Below the pieces are notes generated by a model. The model was not told where the DNA came from. It saw only the letters and a program-made list of their open reading frames with translations, and did no database searches. Shown here piece by piece: positions 23,156 through 32,012 of a stretch of 36,280 nt of DNA. Made by a program: the position numbers and the translations under genes. Location of the stretch: contig JAJPKC010000492.1 in the NCBI GenBank assembly GCA_021323955.1, positions 1-36,280 of the forward strand, read 5' to 3'. Origin of the DNA: Oscillatoriales cyanobacterium Centralia_MAG_596 (GTDB lineage: Bacteria; Cyanobacteriota; Cyanobacteriia; Leptolyngbyales; Leptolyngbyaceae). The stretch's first letter is position 1, and the number at the start of each line of letters is the position of its first letter.

Positions 23156-24445
23156 ATGGCAACGCATCACCCTTCCACCCGATCAGCGCAAAAGTCTTCC
23201 AACTGGTTACATCTGCTTGGCCCAGGCCTGGTAACTGGTGCCTCTGACAATGATCCCAGCGGTATTGCTACCTATTCCCAGGCCGGAGCGCATTTCGGGT
23301 TTGGGATGTTGTGGACAATGGTATTTGCCTTTCCATTTATGGGGGGGATTCAAGATATTAGCGCTCGCATTGGCCGTGTTACCGGACATGGCATTGCCGG
23401 TAACTTACGTCGCCACTATCCCATTTGGTTGACCTATATCATTGTCTTTTTAATGCTGGTGGCCAACATCATCAATCTTGGAGCTGATATTGGTGCGATG
23501 GGTGCGGCGCTGAAACTGCTGCTTGGTGGGTCAGCACTCTTGTACGCTGTGGTGTTTGCTTTAGCATCACTGGTTCTGCAAATTTCGGTTCCCTATACGA
23601 AATATGCGTCCATATTGAAATGGTTAACGGTCACCCTCTTCGCCTATGTCCTGGCTGTGATGATGGTGCATGTGCCGTGGGGAGAAGCGCTGAAAGGAAC
23701 CGTGATCCCAAGGGTGTCCTTTGAGTCAGATTACCTGACAACCTTGATTGCCATTTTTGGCACAACCATTAGTCCCTATCTCTTCTTCTGGCAAGCATCA
23801 CAAGAAGTGGAAGAGGTTAAGACAACTCCAGCCGAAGCTCCTTTGAAACAAGCATCTGAGCAAGCGCCAAAGCAATTACAACGCATTCGCTTTGATACAT
23901 ACATTGGAATGGGATTTTCCAATTTAATTGCGTTTTTTATCATTTTGACCGCTGCGGCCACGCTCCATGCTCATGGCAAGACAGATATCAAAACCGCCGC
24001 GGATGCGGCTGAAGCGTTACGGCCGATCGCGGGTAATTTTGCCTTTCTCCTATTTGCCAGTGGCATTGTCGGCACTGGTCTACTCGCTATTCCGGTGCTC
24101 GCTGGTTCAGCCGCCTATGCAGTAGGCGAAGCACTTAAGTGGCCTACAGGTTTAGAACGAAAACCACTGGAAGCACGCGGCTCCTATTTGATTTTGGGAA
24201 CAGCGACCCTGATTGGGCTGGCGATTAACTTTACACCCATCGACCCGGTTCAGGCGCTGTTTGGGGCAGCCGTCGTCAATGGAATTGTGGCCCCCCCGGT
24301 GATGGTAATGATGATGCTCCTGAGTAGCAATCGCCGAGTGATGCGGCAATTTACGATTTCGCGCCGTCTCAAAATTTTGGGCTGGTTGGCCACCGCACTA
24401 ATGGCCCTGGCCACAATTGGATTCTTTGCCACCTGGGGACACTAA
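23156..24445 (+). CDS. SLC11/NRAMP-related divalent metal transporter
   Basis: 429 aa, ~11 hydrophobic segments; LLGPGLVTGASDNDPSGIATYSQAGAHFGFGMLW and FGTTISPYLFFWQASQEVEEVK correspond to the TM1 and TM6 metal-site regions of NRAMP-type transporters. Confidence 0.88.
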   Translation: MATHHPSTRSAQKSSNWLHLLGPGLVTGASDNDPSGIATYSQAGAHFGFGMLWTMVFAFPFMGGIQDISARIGRVTGHGIAGNLRRHYPIWLTYIIVFLMLVANIINLGADIGAMGAALKLLLGGSALLYAVVFALASLVLQISVPYTKYASILKWLTVTLFAYVLAVMMVHVPWGEALKGTVIPRVSFESDYLTTLIAIFGTTISPYLFFWQASQEVEEVKTTPAEAPLKQASEQAPKQLQRIRFDTYIGMGFSNLIAFFIILTAAATLHAHGKTDIKTAADAAEALRPIAGNFAFLLFASGIVGTGLLAIPVLAGSAAYAVGEALKWPTGLERKPLEARGSYLILGTATLIGLAINFTPIDPVQALFGAAVVNGIVAPPVMVMMMLLSSNRRVMRQFTISRRLKILGWLATALMALATIGFFATWGH

Positions 24446-24616
24446 AATAGAACTTACACATTTGAGTAGGGGCTAACATTCGGCATGGGGTGCAAAATGC
24501 CATGAAGTCCTTTTGACCCAGCGACAATCCACGATTTCAAATATCCCTGAATACCAAAGACAGCATTTTCAGTAGCCTGTTGCTAAAGTCGTTGCGTCTG
24601 GTAGAGACGAATAAAA

Positions 24617-25246
24617 ATGCACTCCAATCCTTCAAATGGTGAACCGAACGTTTCACCACGTCGGTCGATCGCAATTCCGACCGCTCCTTTGCCTGATCCA
24701 GTTGGGCAAAACATCGATACCATTATTGCCCTACACACAAAAGCAGAGCAGAAGGTCGATCGACATCAGCGCGCCGTGGAAATGGTCACGGCTTTCTGGG
24801 GGCGGCCTGCCTTCTTGTACAGTGTTTTACTCGCGATCGGGCTGTGGCTCTTGCCCAACGTCTTGCCGCGATCGTGGGGCATTCCTCGGTTTGACCCGCC
24901 GCCCTTTAGCAAGCTAGAAATGCTCATGAGCACCAGTGCATTACTCATGACAACAGGTGTGCTGATTCGTCAGAATCGGCAAGAAAAACTGGCAGAACAG
25001 CGAGCCCAGCTAAACTTACAGCTCAGCCTGCTATCCGAGCAGAAGCTTGCAAAGTTAATCGCGCTAGTTGAGGAATTGCGGCGCGATTTACCCGATGTGC
25101 AAAACCGTCATGATCCAGAAGCCGAAGTAATGCAGCAGGCAACCGATCCTCATACGGTCTTATCAGTCTTAGAAGAGAATCTGGAAGCAGAATTAGCCTA
25201 CATGCAGCAGAACGATATGGCCCGTCCAGCCGATCAGGTCAATTGA
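24617..25246 (+). CDS. DUF1003 domain membrane protein
   Basis: 209 aa; ALHTKAEQKVDRHQRAVEMVTAFWGRPAFLYSVLLAIGLWLLPNVL...STSALLMTTGVLIRQNRQEKLAEQRAQLNLQLSLLSEQKLAKLI. Confidence 0.88.
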   Translation: MHSNPSNGEPNVSPRRSIAIPTAPLPDPVGQNIDTIIALHTKAEQKVDRHQRAVEMVTAFWGRPAFLYSVLLAIGLWLLPNVLPRSWGIPRFDPPPFSKLEMLMSTSALLMTTGVLIRQNRQEKLAEQRAQLNLQLSLLSEQKLAKLIALVEELRRDLPDVQNRHDPEAEVMQQATDPHTVLSVLEENLEAELAYMQQNDMARPADQVN

Positions 25247-25431
25247 AACATCTTGTTTCAGTTGGCTCAACCGATGTTGAGTTGCTGGCTTCGTCATATT
25301 CTCTCTAAAGCATGATGTTATGGCGTGGCCCTTCTTCCAAAATGAACGGAACTGAGGCTTCCGTATCCAAAGAAGGTCATCTGAATTGGGTTAGGACACA
25401 GCCCAACGTTTCAGGTGTAGAGAACATCGTA

Positions 25432-25920
25432 ATGACAACATTTTTAACCCAATACCGCCATCGCGCTACATCCGTTATGCTGGCCACACTCCTGACGCTG
25501 CCGCTGTTTGCGGGCTGTGGTCAGCGCCAGGCAGCCGCACCGCCAGTAGACGATACGCGGACGGCAACGAACACCAACATGGCCCCCAACACTGCTCCCA
25601 CCGTCAAGAAAAAGGGCCTAAATAACGTTCAGAAGGGAGCGATCGTGCTGGCGGGTGCCGCCGCGCTCTACTATCTCTATAACCAGCACAAACATGCCCA
25701 GGCGCAGGCGGGTGCAAATGGGCAGTACTACCTCTCTAAAAATGGTCGCGTCTATTATCGGGATGCAAATCATCAAGCGCATTGGGTAACACCACCCCCT
25801 GAGGGCATTCAGGTGCCTGCTGCGGAGGCTCAACAGTACCGTGATTATCAAGGGTATGACAATCGTGATACCGGTCGGGATCTTCGGTCCCTCCCGGAAG
25901 CACAGTCAGCATCTTTTTAA
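25432..25920 (+). CDS. Putative lipoprotein of unknown function
   Basis: The ORF is open from 25312, but MTTFLTQYRHRATSVMLATLLTLPLFAGCGQR from 25432 gives a signal peptide with lipobox LFAGC, so this start is preferred. Confidence 0.72.
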   Translation: MTTFLTQYRHRATSVMLATLLTLPLFAGCGQRQAAAPPVDDTRTATNTNMAPNTAPTVKKKGLNNVQKGAIVLAGAAALYYLYNQHKHAQAQAGANGQYYLSKNGRVYYRDANHQAHWVTPPPEGIQVPAAEAQQYRDYQGYDNRDTGRDLRSLPEAQSASF

Positions 25921-26099
25921 GGTGTTACAGCGGTTCTCACTTCCAGGGATGCATTTCATACCTGATTCGGCTCTTGAGCCCATAGGCCAATTCGCCCCGT
26001 CTGTAGCTCACGCATGAGAGAAAGCGATCGATCCATCGCTCACTGGTTTCAATCATTCAATTGTTGACAATATCAACTTAATTCAAACTGGAGATAATT

Positions 26100-26372
26100 A
26101 TGGTAGGCGATTTTTTACGTAGAGCAACTGATGCCTTGCTGGGCGACGATCAGCAAGCGGAAAATGAGAATCAGGCACCACGTCCTGCCAGTGAAGATCC
26201 ATATGGCGACCCAGCCGATCAAATGGCAGATTCCGGGTCGTATGGGAACGTGCGTCCTGCCAGTGAAGACCCGTATGGTGACCCAGCTAACCAGGCCGCG
26301 GATTCTGGTTCATTTGGGAACGTGCGTCCTGCCAGTGAAGACCCGTATGGTGACCCAGCCGATCAACAATAG
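26100..26372 (+). CDS. Small acidic repeat protein
   Basis: 90 aa; MVGDFLRRATDALLGDDQQ then three 24-aa repeats RPASEDPYGDPA(D/N)Q(M/A)ADSGS(Y/F)GNV. Preceded by the purine-rich ggagataatt. Confidence 0.75.
   Translation: MVGDFLRRATDALLGDDQQAENENQAPRPASEDPYGDPADQMADSGSYGNVRPASEDPYGDPANQAADSGSFGNVRPASEDPYGDPADQQ
26181..26362 (+). repeat. 72-bp-period coding tandem repeat (~2.5 copies)
   Basis: CGTCCTGCCAGTGAAGA begins at 26181, 26253 and 26325. Confidence 0.9.
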
Positions 26373-26557
26373 CGGCCAAACTCAGGGTCGTTAGCAAAGC
26401 GTGCGTGTCATCAAACCAATTGGCTAAACTCCAGTTATGCGATAGCAACACTATAGATTGCAATCGAAATTGAGTTTTAGTCTGCTGGCGACTCTTTGAG
26501 CAAAATTTGCGATTTGCAATCAACGAGGGCTGTCGATCGCGGGACAGATCCCCTTCA

Positions 26558-26593
26558 GGCTCACTCGGTGAAATCGATTTCACTGAGTGAGCC
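26558..26593. terminator. 36-nt near-perfect palindrome, possible bidirectional terminator
   Basis: GGCTCACTCGGTGAAATCGATTTCACTGAGTGAGCC; 18-bp arms with a single G/T mismatch. Confidence 0.55.
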
Positions 26594-26640
26594 ATTTATA
26601 AATACATTTCTGCGGTATCCGCTTCTGGATTGACTCACGC

Positions 26641-26667
26641 GCTGGTCAGATTGATACTCTGACCAGC
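26641..26667. terminator. Strong hairpin, 10-bp perfect stem
   Basis: GCTGGTCAGA ttgatac TCTGACCAGC. Confidence 0.45.
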
Positions 26668-26818
26668 AAGTCGGTGCTGTCCTTCCTGCAATCTACTTGT
26701 AGACGTTACCAGTGGGCTTGCCTGAATCGTGAAAATGAAGCGTTTTCTCAGCGAGTGCAGGTTATGACAGTCCGGAGTGTAGTAGAAGCCAGAAGCTAAA
26801 GTTATTGAATCCGCAATC

Positions 26819-26850
26819 AATACATTCACATCCAAATACATTCACATCCA
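26819..26850 (+). repeat. Perfect 16-bp tandem duplication AATACATTCACATCCA x2
   Basis: Read directly: aatacattcacatccaaatacattcacatcca, upstream of the ATG at 26880. Confidence 0.9.
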
Positions 26851-26879
26851 GATTACTAATAAAGCCCAACGATTCAGCT

Positions 26880-27170
26880 ATGAATTCCCCTTTACCTACA
26901 GTATCAACATTGAGTCGATCAGTCTTTTTAGCAGATGCGCCCCTGTCAGAGCCACTGCCTTCCCAGAGTCAGGTACCCATGCATCCGACTAAAGACGAAC
27001 CAATGATCGATCAGGGTGGACAGCATCTAGTGATTTTTGGGGTTGTGCTATTTATGCTGGGTGTGATTGCAGTGGTAGGAATTTTGAGCCGCAGAATTGA
27101 ACATGCGATCATGGCGGCCTTGGTGATGAGCTTTGGTCTAATTGGTCTTTTTGTTGCAACCAGGCAGTAA
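26880..27170 (+). CDS. Small membrane protein of unknown function
   Basis: ORF open from 26805; ATG at 26880 (MNSPLPTVSTLSRS...) places the tandem repeat in the 5'UTR. Two hydrophobic helices: HLVIFGVVLFMLGVIAVVGIL and HAIMAALVMSFGLIGLFVA. Confidence 0.6.
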   Translation: MNSPLPTVSTLSRSVFLADAPLSEPLPSQSQVPMHPTKDEPMIDQGGQHLVIFGVVLFMLGVIAVVGILSRRIEHAIMAALVMSFGLIGLFVATRQ

Positions 27171-27235
27171 AAAAGCAAATGTGATGGGTGATCAATGTAT
27201 TATCGATCGCCCAGTGAGATCCATCATCTCAGTAC

Positions 27236-27278
27236 AAAAGCGCGTGTGAAACGATAATCCGTTTCACACACGCTTTTT
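27236..27278. terminator. Bidirectional rho-independent-type terminator between convergent genes
   Basis: AAAAGCGCGTGTGAAACG ataatc CGTTTCACACACGCTTTTT: long stem flanked by A-tract and T-tract, between a plus-strand and a minus-strand gene. Confidence 0.85.
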
Positions 27279-27339
27279 AAAGTTAAGGTACGTTCCCTGC
27301 TAATCCATCAATGCTGAGGTTGTAACCTACTTACAACGC

Positions 27340-27642
27340 TTAAATAGCGCTGCGACCAGCTACGCGATTCCAGATGAAGGAGAAAATAATCGCACCCAAC
27401 ACAGCCACCAAAATACCGCCCAAGCTAAAGCCAGTTGATGTAATGGCAAGTGCTCCTGTCGTCAAAAAGGTATACAGACTACCACCCACAAATGCACCAA
27501 CAATCCCCAACAACATGGTGCCCAACAAGCCACCACCCCGTGCACCCGGATCAATCGCTTTTGCAATTGCACCCGCAATCAAACCCAAAACAATCCATGC
27601 CAAGATGTTCATGATCTGCAATCCTTTTCTTAAATAATCCAA
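27340..27642 (-). CDS. GlsB/YeaQ/YmgE family small membrane protein (second copy)
   Basis: The likely start is the internal Met of MNILAWIVLGLIAGAIAKAIDPGARGGGLLGTMLLGIVGAFVGG (27612); close paralog of 22398-22670. Confidence 0.92.
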   Translation of the reverse strand: MDYLRKGLQIMNILAWIVLGLIAGAIAKAIDPGARGGGLLGTMLLGIVGAFVGGSLYTFLTTGALAITSTGFSLGGILVAVLGAIIFSFIWNRVAGRSAI

Positions 27643-27721
27643 AAATTCAAAGCTGAGTACAGATTAGCAATACCTTCGGCCGTCTGTGTCCTTCATCAGG
27701 CTGATATCCGCTTCATCTTTA

Positions 27722-27759
27722 GACAGAAAAGAAAACCTTGAGAGCAATAGCTCCCAAGG
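27722..27759 (-). terminator. Terminator-like hairpin upstream of the minus-strand GlsB gene
   Basis: Minus strand reads CCTTGGGAGC tatt GCTCTCAAGG TTTTCTTTTCTGTC: 10-bp stem (one G/T) followed by a U-rich run. Confidence 0.6.
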
Positions 27760-28129
27760 CGAAATGAACATCTTGCTTGAACTATCTTCTTTTAGCTTAC
27801 TTGGGTTACTTCTATCCGCTATCTAGGTGCATAGCTTTAATTGAATCGCTTTCATGAACAATCGCGATCGATACATATTTAAAACCCCTAAAGCTTTATT
27901 TCATAGTCATTACACAGATTATTGGTGCTACGGAAAAGGCATAGAAATAGACCATCAGCAACGCGGTAATCGTGAGCAGAGGATGGTAAAACCATGCCTA
28001 TCCGTTGGGACACTCCTTACCCACGAGTCCTTTATATATCACGCGCTGATTTGGGCATACTGACAATCGGCTAACAACAGAACAATCTGTTACAGCCAAC
28101 GAAACTCAATCGCAGTTCCTGGAGCAATT

Positions 28130-28921
28130 ATGCGAAGTGATATTTATTTATATAACGATGGCGGTAGCTGGAGTGTGGTGGCAAGCGAGGCCATCCCAGC
28201 GATCGTCGCCGATTATCGTGAACACGACGAACGATTTGTCTTTGACCATAAAGCAGCCCTCTTTGGGTTGGAAGGGGATGACTACAGCGTGATCCGTGTA
28301 GTGGTGAATGAGCCACTGACCGATGCCGAAGCGGCAGAATGGATTGCCCGGGCGTGCTGGCGACTAAACGTTAGCAGTTCACAGGTTGTGATTAGCGGTG
28401 GATTTGATCCTGATTGTTTAGCGGATTGGTTAGAAGCAGGTGATCGGCAAGACTCCCACGCGATCGACCTTCCTCCAGGGGACTACCAGATCACGCTATA
28501 TACGTATCTCCACAGCATGAATGGCGCTGTCTGGGTCAACCGATATGACGATACACCGCTGTTGCCATCGTTGAGTGAGTGGTTTCGGCATGACCATCAC
28601 ACCACTCCAGTCCCCTCGTGGCTCGCCGCTATGTTTGCCTATGAGGACGTAGACCCACAGGACGAATGGTATCCGATTCGAGAGAATGTCCAGGCAGGAC
28701 GGATCGCGATCGCGCCACAACCGCTGCACTGGATCGGCTATTTGATACACCTAGTCCCTTTTACCGCAACGACGGTGCTCGACCAACCCGGTGCCGATGG
28801 ATGGTTCGACGCCCAAACAGGATTGCGAGTGCCAGCACAGTGTCCCCTGGGCATTGCCACTGATTGCACGGAGGACAACGACATTGTGAACAAAGTTGAG
28901 TGGGTGATGGGGCGATCGTAG
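28130..28921 (+). CDS. Conserved-looking hypothetical protein
   Basis: 263 aa; MRSDIYLYNDGGSWSVVASEAIPAIVADYREHDERFVFDHKAALFGLEGDDYSVIRVVV...; long ORF with normal soluble-protein composition. No family recognised. Confidence 0.7.
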   Translation: MRSDIYLYNDGGSWSVVASEAIPAIVADYREHDERFVFDHKAALFGLEGDDYSVIRVVVNEPLTDAEAAEWIARACWRLNVSSSQVVISGGFDPDCLADWLEAGDRQDSHAIDLPPGDYQITLYTYLHSMNGAVWVNRYDDTPLLPSLSEWFRHDHHTTPVPSWLAAMFAYEDVDPQDEWYPIRENVQAGRIAIAPQPLHWIGYLIHLVPFTATTVLDQPGADGWFDAQTGLRVPAQCPLGIATDCTEDNDIVNKVEWVMGRS

Positions 28922-28936
28922 TCGTTTCGGGCCGTT

Positions 28937-30985
28937 TTACCAGTACCAGCGTAATCCCTGGCTGGTTAGATAGGTTTGCAGCTCCGGCATTCGTTGTCGT
29001 GACACGATCGCCGCAGGGGCTAGATTGGGCGGTGCCTGGGTTACCAGCCATCCTGCGGTGGCCCCCGCCGCCGCGCCAATGCTCCACTCGCTGTAATGTA
29101 TGCGCGTGACAGCGTTGACAATGTGCGTGACCGCAATCCCTTTCCCGCCGATTAGAAGATTGTCTACGCCCTGCGGAATCAAACTTTCCAATGGAATCTG
29201 CGTCGGATGGACACGCGCTTCTGGGACGGGGGCGCTGGTTGCTTCTTCCGATGCTTCCCAGTTGCGGTAACGACAGCCATGCAGGTCAATTGCATAGTGT
29301 ACAACGGCGATCGCCGTCCGGTTAAAGTCCCGTCCGCCTGACAAGTCTTTTCGGAGGTCAGCCTCTTGCACCATAAACTCACGCTGTCCATACGCCTTGC
29401 GGCCCACGATTCGTCGCCCCTCCCGAATATAAGGAACCATACTCAAGCCCGATGTCGTGCCCATTGGTGACCCTGAACCAGTGACTAACATCAGGGGAAA
29501 CCGTGGCTGGGCTTGCGTTTGCATAAGCCACTGAGCGAACAGCAGGGCGTGTTCCTGGGCGCTACGCAGGGCGATCGTAGCCAGTCCACCCTGCCAATTT
29601 TGACGCTGCCCAGAAGCATCAATTTGCGACCCGGTCAGCAACAGCGGCGGGTTCATCCATGTCCAGTCATTGCCCCGGTTCCAGTTCACAACGGTCATAT
29701 CACCCATTGCGGGAGTGCTATAGAACGGGTTATTGCCCGTATTACTCACAATGCGACGATAGTTGAAAAAGTTGTGCGGCCCCTGAAACATGGGGTGATG
29801 CTTCATGGAATACTCGCGTTGATGTTCCTGACGCGAGTAGTCTGGCTGTAACCGAGACAGCACCTTCAGACTGGCACCGTTGTCATTATGGATCGCCAGC
29901 ACAAAGGGATAGGTGAAGGCCTGGATACAGTCTGGATTGGCTTTGTGTGGAGCATCGATCTCCCCTGTTTCCGTGCGGGATTCTGTCCCCATGTGATGGG
30001 GAATACCTGCCCACGCCACTAATTCTCCCGTATCAGTCGCATCAATGACGATGAGTCGTTTGCCGGGGGGGGCTTGCAGTCGCAGCGGTTGCTTTTCAAA
30101 CTGTTCATTGGACTGCCAGCCATACCACTGCCCCAGTTCTCTAGAAAACAACCCTTCTGGCAGGTAATCCAATCGCTGGGGCACCCGACGCACAGCGAGA
30201 ATAGACGTAATGAACGTCCCTGTATCATCAAACTCTGCTCCCTTAAATGCCGTGCTGGTGGCCCATTGGCTCCCTGGAGCGCTGACCGATGCCGCTTGCA
30301 GCAGTTGTTGTGCTGCCTGAGCACCCGCCTGAGGGGAAAAACACAGCCGTCCGACCCAGCAGCTATTTAGCGCCGCCACGGTTCGTGCCTGACTTAACGA
30401 TGCCCAATGCGGCAATCTGACCACTTGCTCTTGCAGCAGACCTTTGAAATCAACCCAGCTCTGGGAAAAAGCGCCAGTGGTGGACATGAGCCGGGACTCG
30501 TCGATCGCCGACACCCCTTGAGCGCTAATCTGCCCACCCAGCCACGGGGTCAGTTCAATGAGACATGTGGTAGCACCGGAGCGCATCGCGTGTGCCGCCG
30601 CCGCAATGCCACCAAGCGAACCGCCAACCACCACGACTTCACAATGCCAGACTGCCTGAGACTCTGGCAGGGGCATGACCTGAGGCCGTCCGTTTGCGAG
30701 CAATGGCGGAGGGGTTGCCTGGGGCGCGTTGACCACCAGAGGCGGCAGGCTACCGGCTACCGGTTGGCTTTGCTCATCCTGTCCGATTCGGTGCGGGAGG
30801 GCCAGAAGCCCCGCGATACTGACTCCAAGCACAAAACTCAGCAGCGTGAACCCTATGATCTTCAGCCCTGAACGGCGGCCAGGGCGTCTCCGTACCAGCA
30901 AATAGCAGTACTTCTGACAACGCTGTAAAAGCGCACGTACTGGCTTAAAAGGAAACCGCTTCCGAGAATAAAACTGTCGCTTCAC
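28937..30985 (-). CDS. FAD-dependent oxidoreductase (PF12831-like)
   Basis: 682 aa; CEVVVVGGSLGGIAAAAHAMRSGATTCLIELTPWLGGQISAQGVSAIDES (Rossmann dinucleotide motif). RLIVIDATDTGELVAWAGIPHHMG and C-terminal GVDNLLIGGKGIAVTHIVNAVTRIHYSEWSIGAAAGATAGWLV are typical of the family. N-terminal membrane anchor. Confidence 0.87.
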   Translation of the reverse strand: MKRQFYSRKRFPFKPVRALLQRCQKYCYLLVRRRPGRRSGLKIIGFTLLSFVLGVSIAGLLALPHRIGQDEQSQPVAGSLPPLVVNAPQATPPPLLANGRPQVMPLPESQAVWHCEVVVVGGSLGGIAAAAHAMRSGATTCLIELTPWLGGQISAQGVSAIDESRLMSTTGAFSQSWVDFKGLLQEQVVRLPHWASLSQARTVAALNSCWVGRLCFSPQAGAQAAQQLLQAASVSAPGSQWATSTAFKGAEFDDTGTFITSILAVRRVPQRLDYLPEGLFSRELGQWYGWQSNEQFEKQPLRLQAPPGKRLIVIDATDTGELVAWAGIPHHMGTESRTETGEIDAPHKANPDCIQAFTYPFVLAIHNDNGASLKVLSRLQPDYSRQEHQREYSMKHHPMFQGPHNFFNYRRIVSNTGNNPFYSTPAMGDMTVVNWNRGNDWTWMNPPLLLTGSQIDASGQRQNWQGGLATIALRSAQEHALLFAQWLMQTQAQPRFPLMLVTGSGSPMGTTSGLSMVPYIREGRRIVGRKAYGQREFMVQEADLRKDLSGGRDFNRTAIAVVHYAIDLHGCRYRNWEASEEATSAPVPEARVHPTQIPLESLIPQGVDNLLIGGKGIAVTHIVNAVTRIHYSEWSIGAAAGATAGWLVTQAPPNLAPAAIVSRQRMPELQTYLTSQGLRWYW

Positions 30986-31272
30986 TACTAGTTTGTTATT
31001 GCCACTGGCACAGGTTGTAGCATACTAACTCATCTGCGAACGAAAGCGCTTTCATTATTATTCATGTAATTATTAATGTAATCTTAAGGATTAGACTTAG
31101 TTTTAGGCCCTTTGTGCCTCTGTCAGGTTGGCCAGAACTGTAGATTACAGATGCAACCACACGGCGAGTCGTGCTATTCCCGGCTCCAGCGGCGGTACCT
31201 CATCTGCAAACGAACGGCGATCGCGCCAAGCCTGGGCGCAAGACGTGCGCCATCATCGCCGACAAAAATCTG

Positions 31273-31313
31273 CGGGTTATTGACCCGTTTGGGTTTTCAG
31301 GTATTAACCTGAA
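31273..31313. promoter_or_regulatory. Two adjacent short palindromes upstream of the methyltransferase gene
   Basis: CGGGT tattg ACCCG (31273-31287) and TTCAGGT atta ACCTGAA (31296-31313 approx.). Confidence 0.4.
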
Positions 31314-31349
31314 TATAAAGAAGACCGTCTGAGGATTTGAGAATCCGCG

Positions 31350-32012
31350 ATGAAGTCACACAGGCCGCCGATCGCGCAAAAGCAGACATCTCATGGTTCA
31401 GGCTGGTATCAACGCCTGTTTGCCTGGATGATGGCCCACGGCAACGCAACCTACGAGGCGACCGTAGCAGACCGCAAGCGATCGCTATTTGCTGAGTTGC
31501 GTGGGAATGTCCTCGAAATTGGCCCTGGAACAGGCCCCAACTTATCCTACTATCCCCGTGATATTCATTGGATGGGCATTGAACCCAATCCCTACATGCA
31601 TTCCTATTTAAGGCAGGAGGCCGATCGCCTCGGCATGCAATCAATCGATCTCCTCACTGGAACGGCTGAGCATCTGGAGATTGAGGATAACAGCATCGAT
31701 GCTGTTGTCAGCACACTCGTATTGTGTTCGGTCAAGAATTTGCCAGCCGTCTTAGAAGAAATTAAGCGGGTACTCAAACCAGGTGGACGCTTCTTTTTTG
31801 TAGAGCATGTCGCTGCTCCTCAAGCGACACGGCTCCGGCGGTTGCAAAACTGGATCGAACCGCTGTGGCAAATCCTGGGCGATGGCTGTCACCCGAATCG
31901 TGAAACCTGGATTGCTTTAGAAAATGCCGGCTTCGAGCGAGTAGAATATGAACACTTTCGGGCTGATGTACCCATTCTGAGTCCCCAGATTATTGGTGTC
32001 GCTATCAGATGA
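31350..32012 (+). CDS. Class I SAM-dependent methyltransferase
   Basis: 220 aa; GNVLEIGPGTGPNLSYYPRDIHWMGIEPNPYM (motif I) and SIDAVVSTLVLCSVKNLPAVLEEIKRVLKPGGRFFFVEHV. Confidence 0.92.
   Translation: MKSHRPPIAQKQTSHGSGWYQRLFAWMMAHGNATYEATVADRKRSLFAELRGNVLEIGPGTGPNLSYYPRDIHWMGIEPNPYMHSYLRQEADRLGMQSIDLLTGTAEHLEIEDNSIDAVVSTLVLCSVKNLPAVLEEIKRVLKPGGRFFFVEHVAAPQATRLRRLQNWIEPLWQILGDGCHPNRETWIALENAGFERVEYEHFRADVPILSPQIIGVAIR

Noticed and set aside
26131-26394. Alternative-frame 87-aa repeat ORF
   Set aside because: Same 72-bp repeat read in a second frame; the 26100-26372 frame has a better start context and balanced composition.
30407-30871. 154-aa plus-strand ORF
   Set aside because: Antisense to the FAD-dependent oxidoreductase; no recognisable motif.
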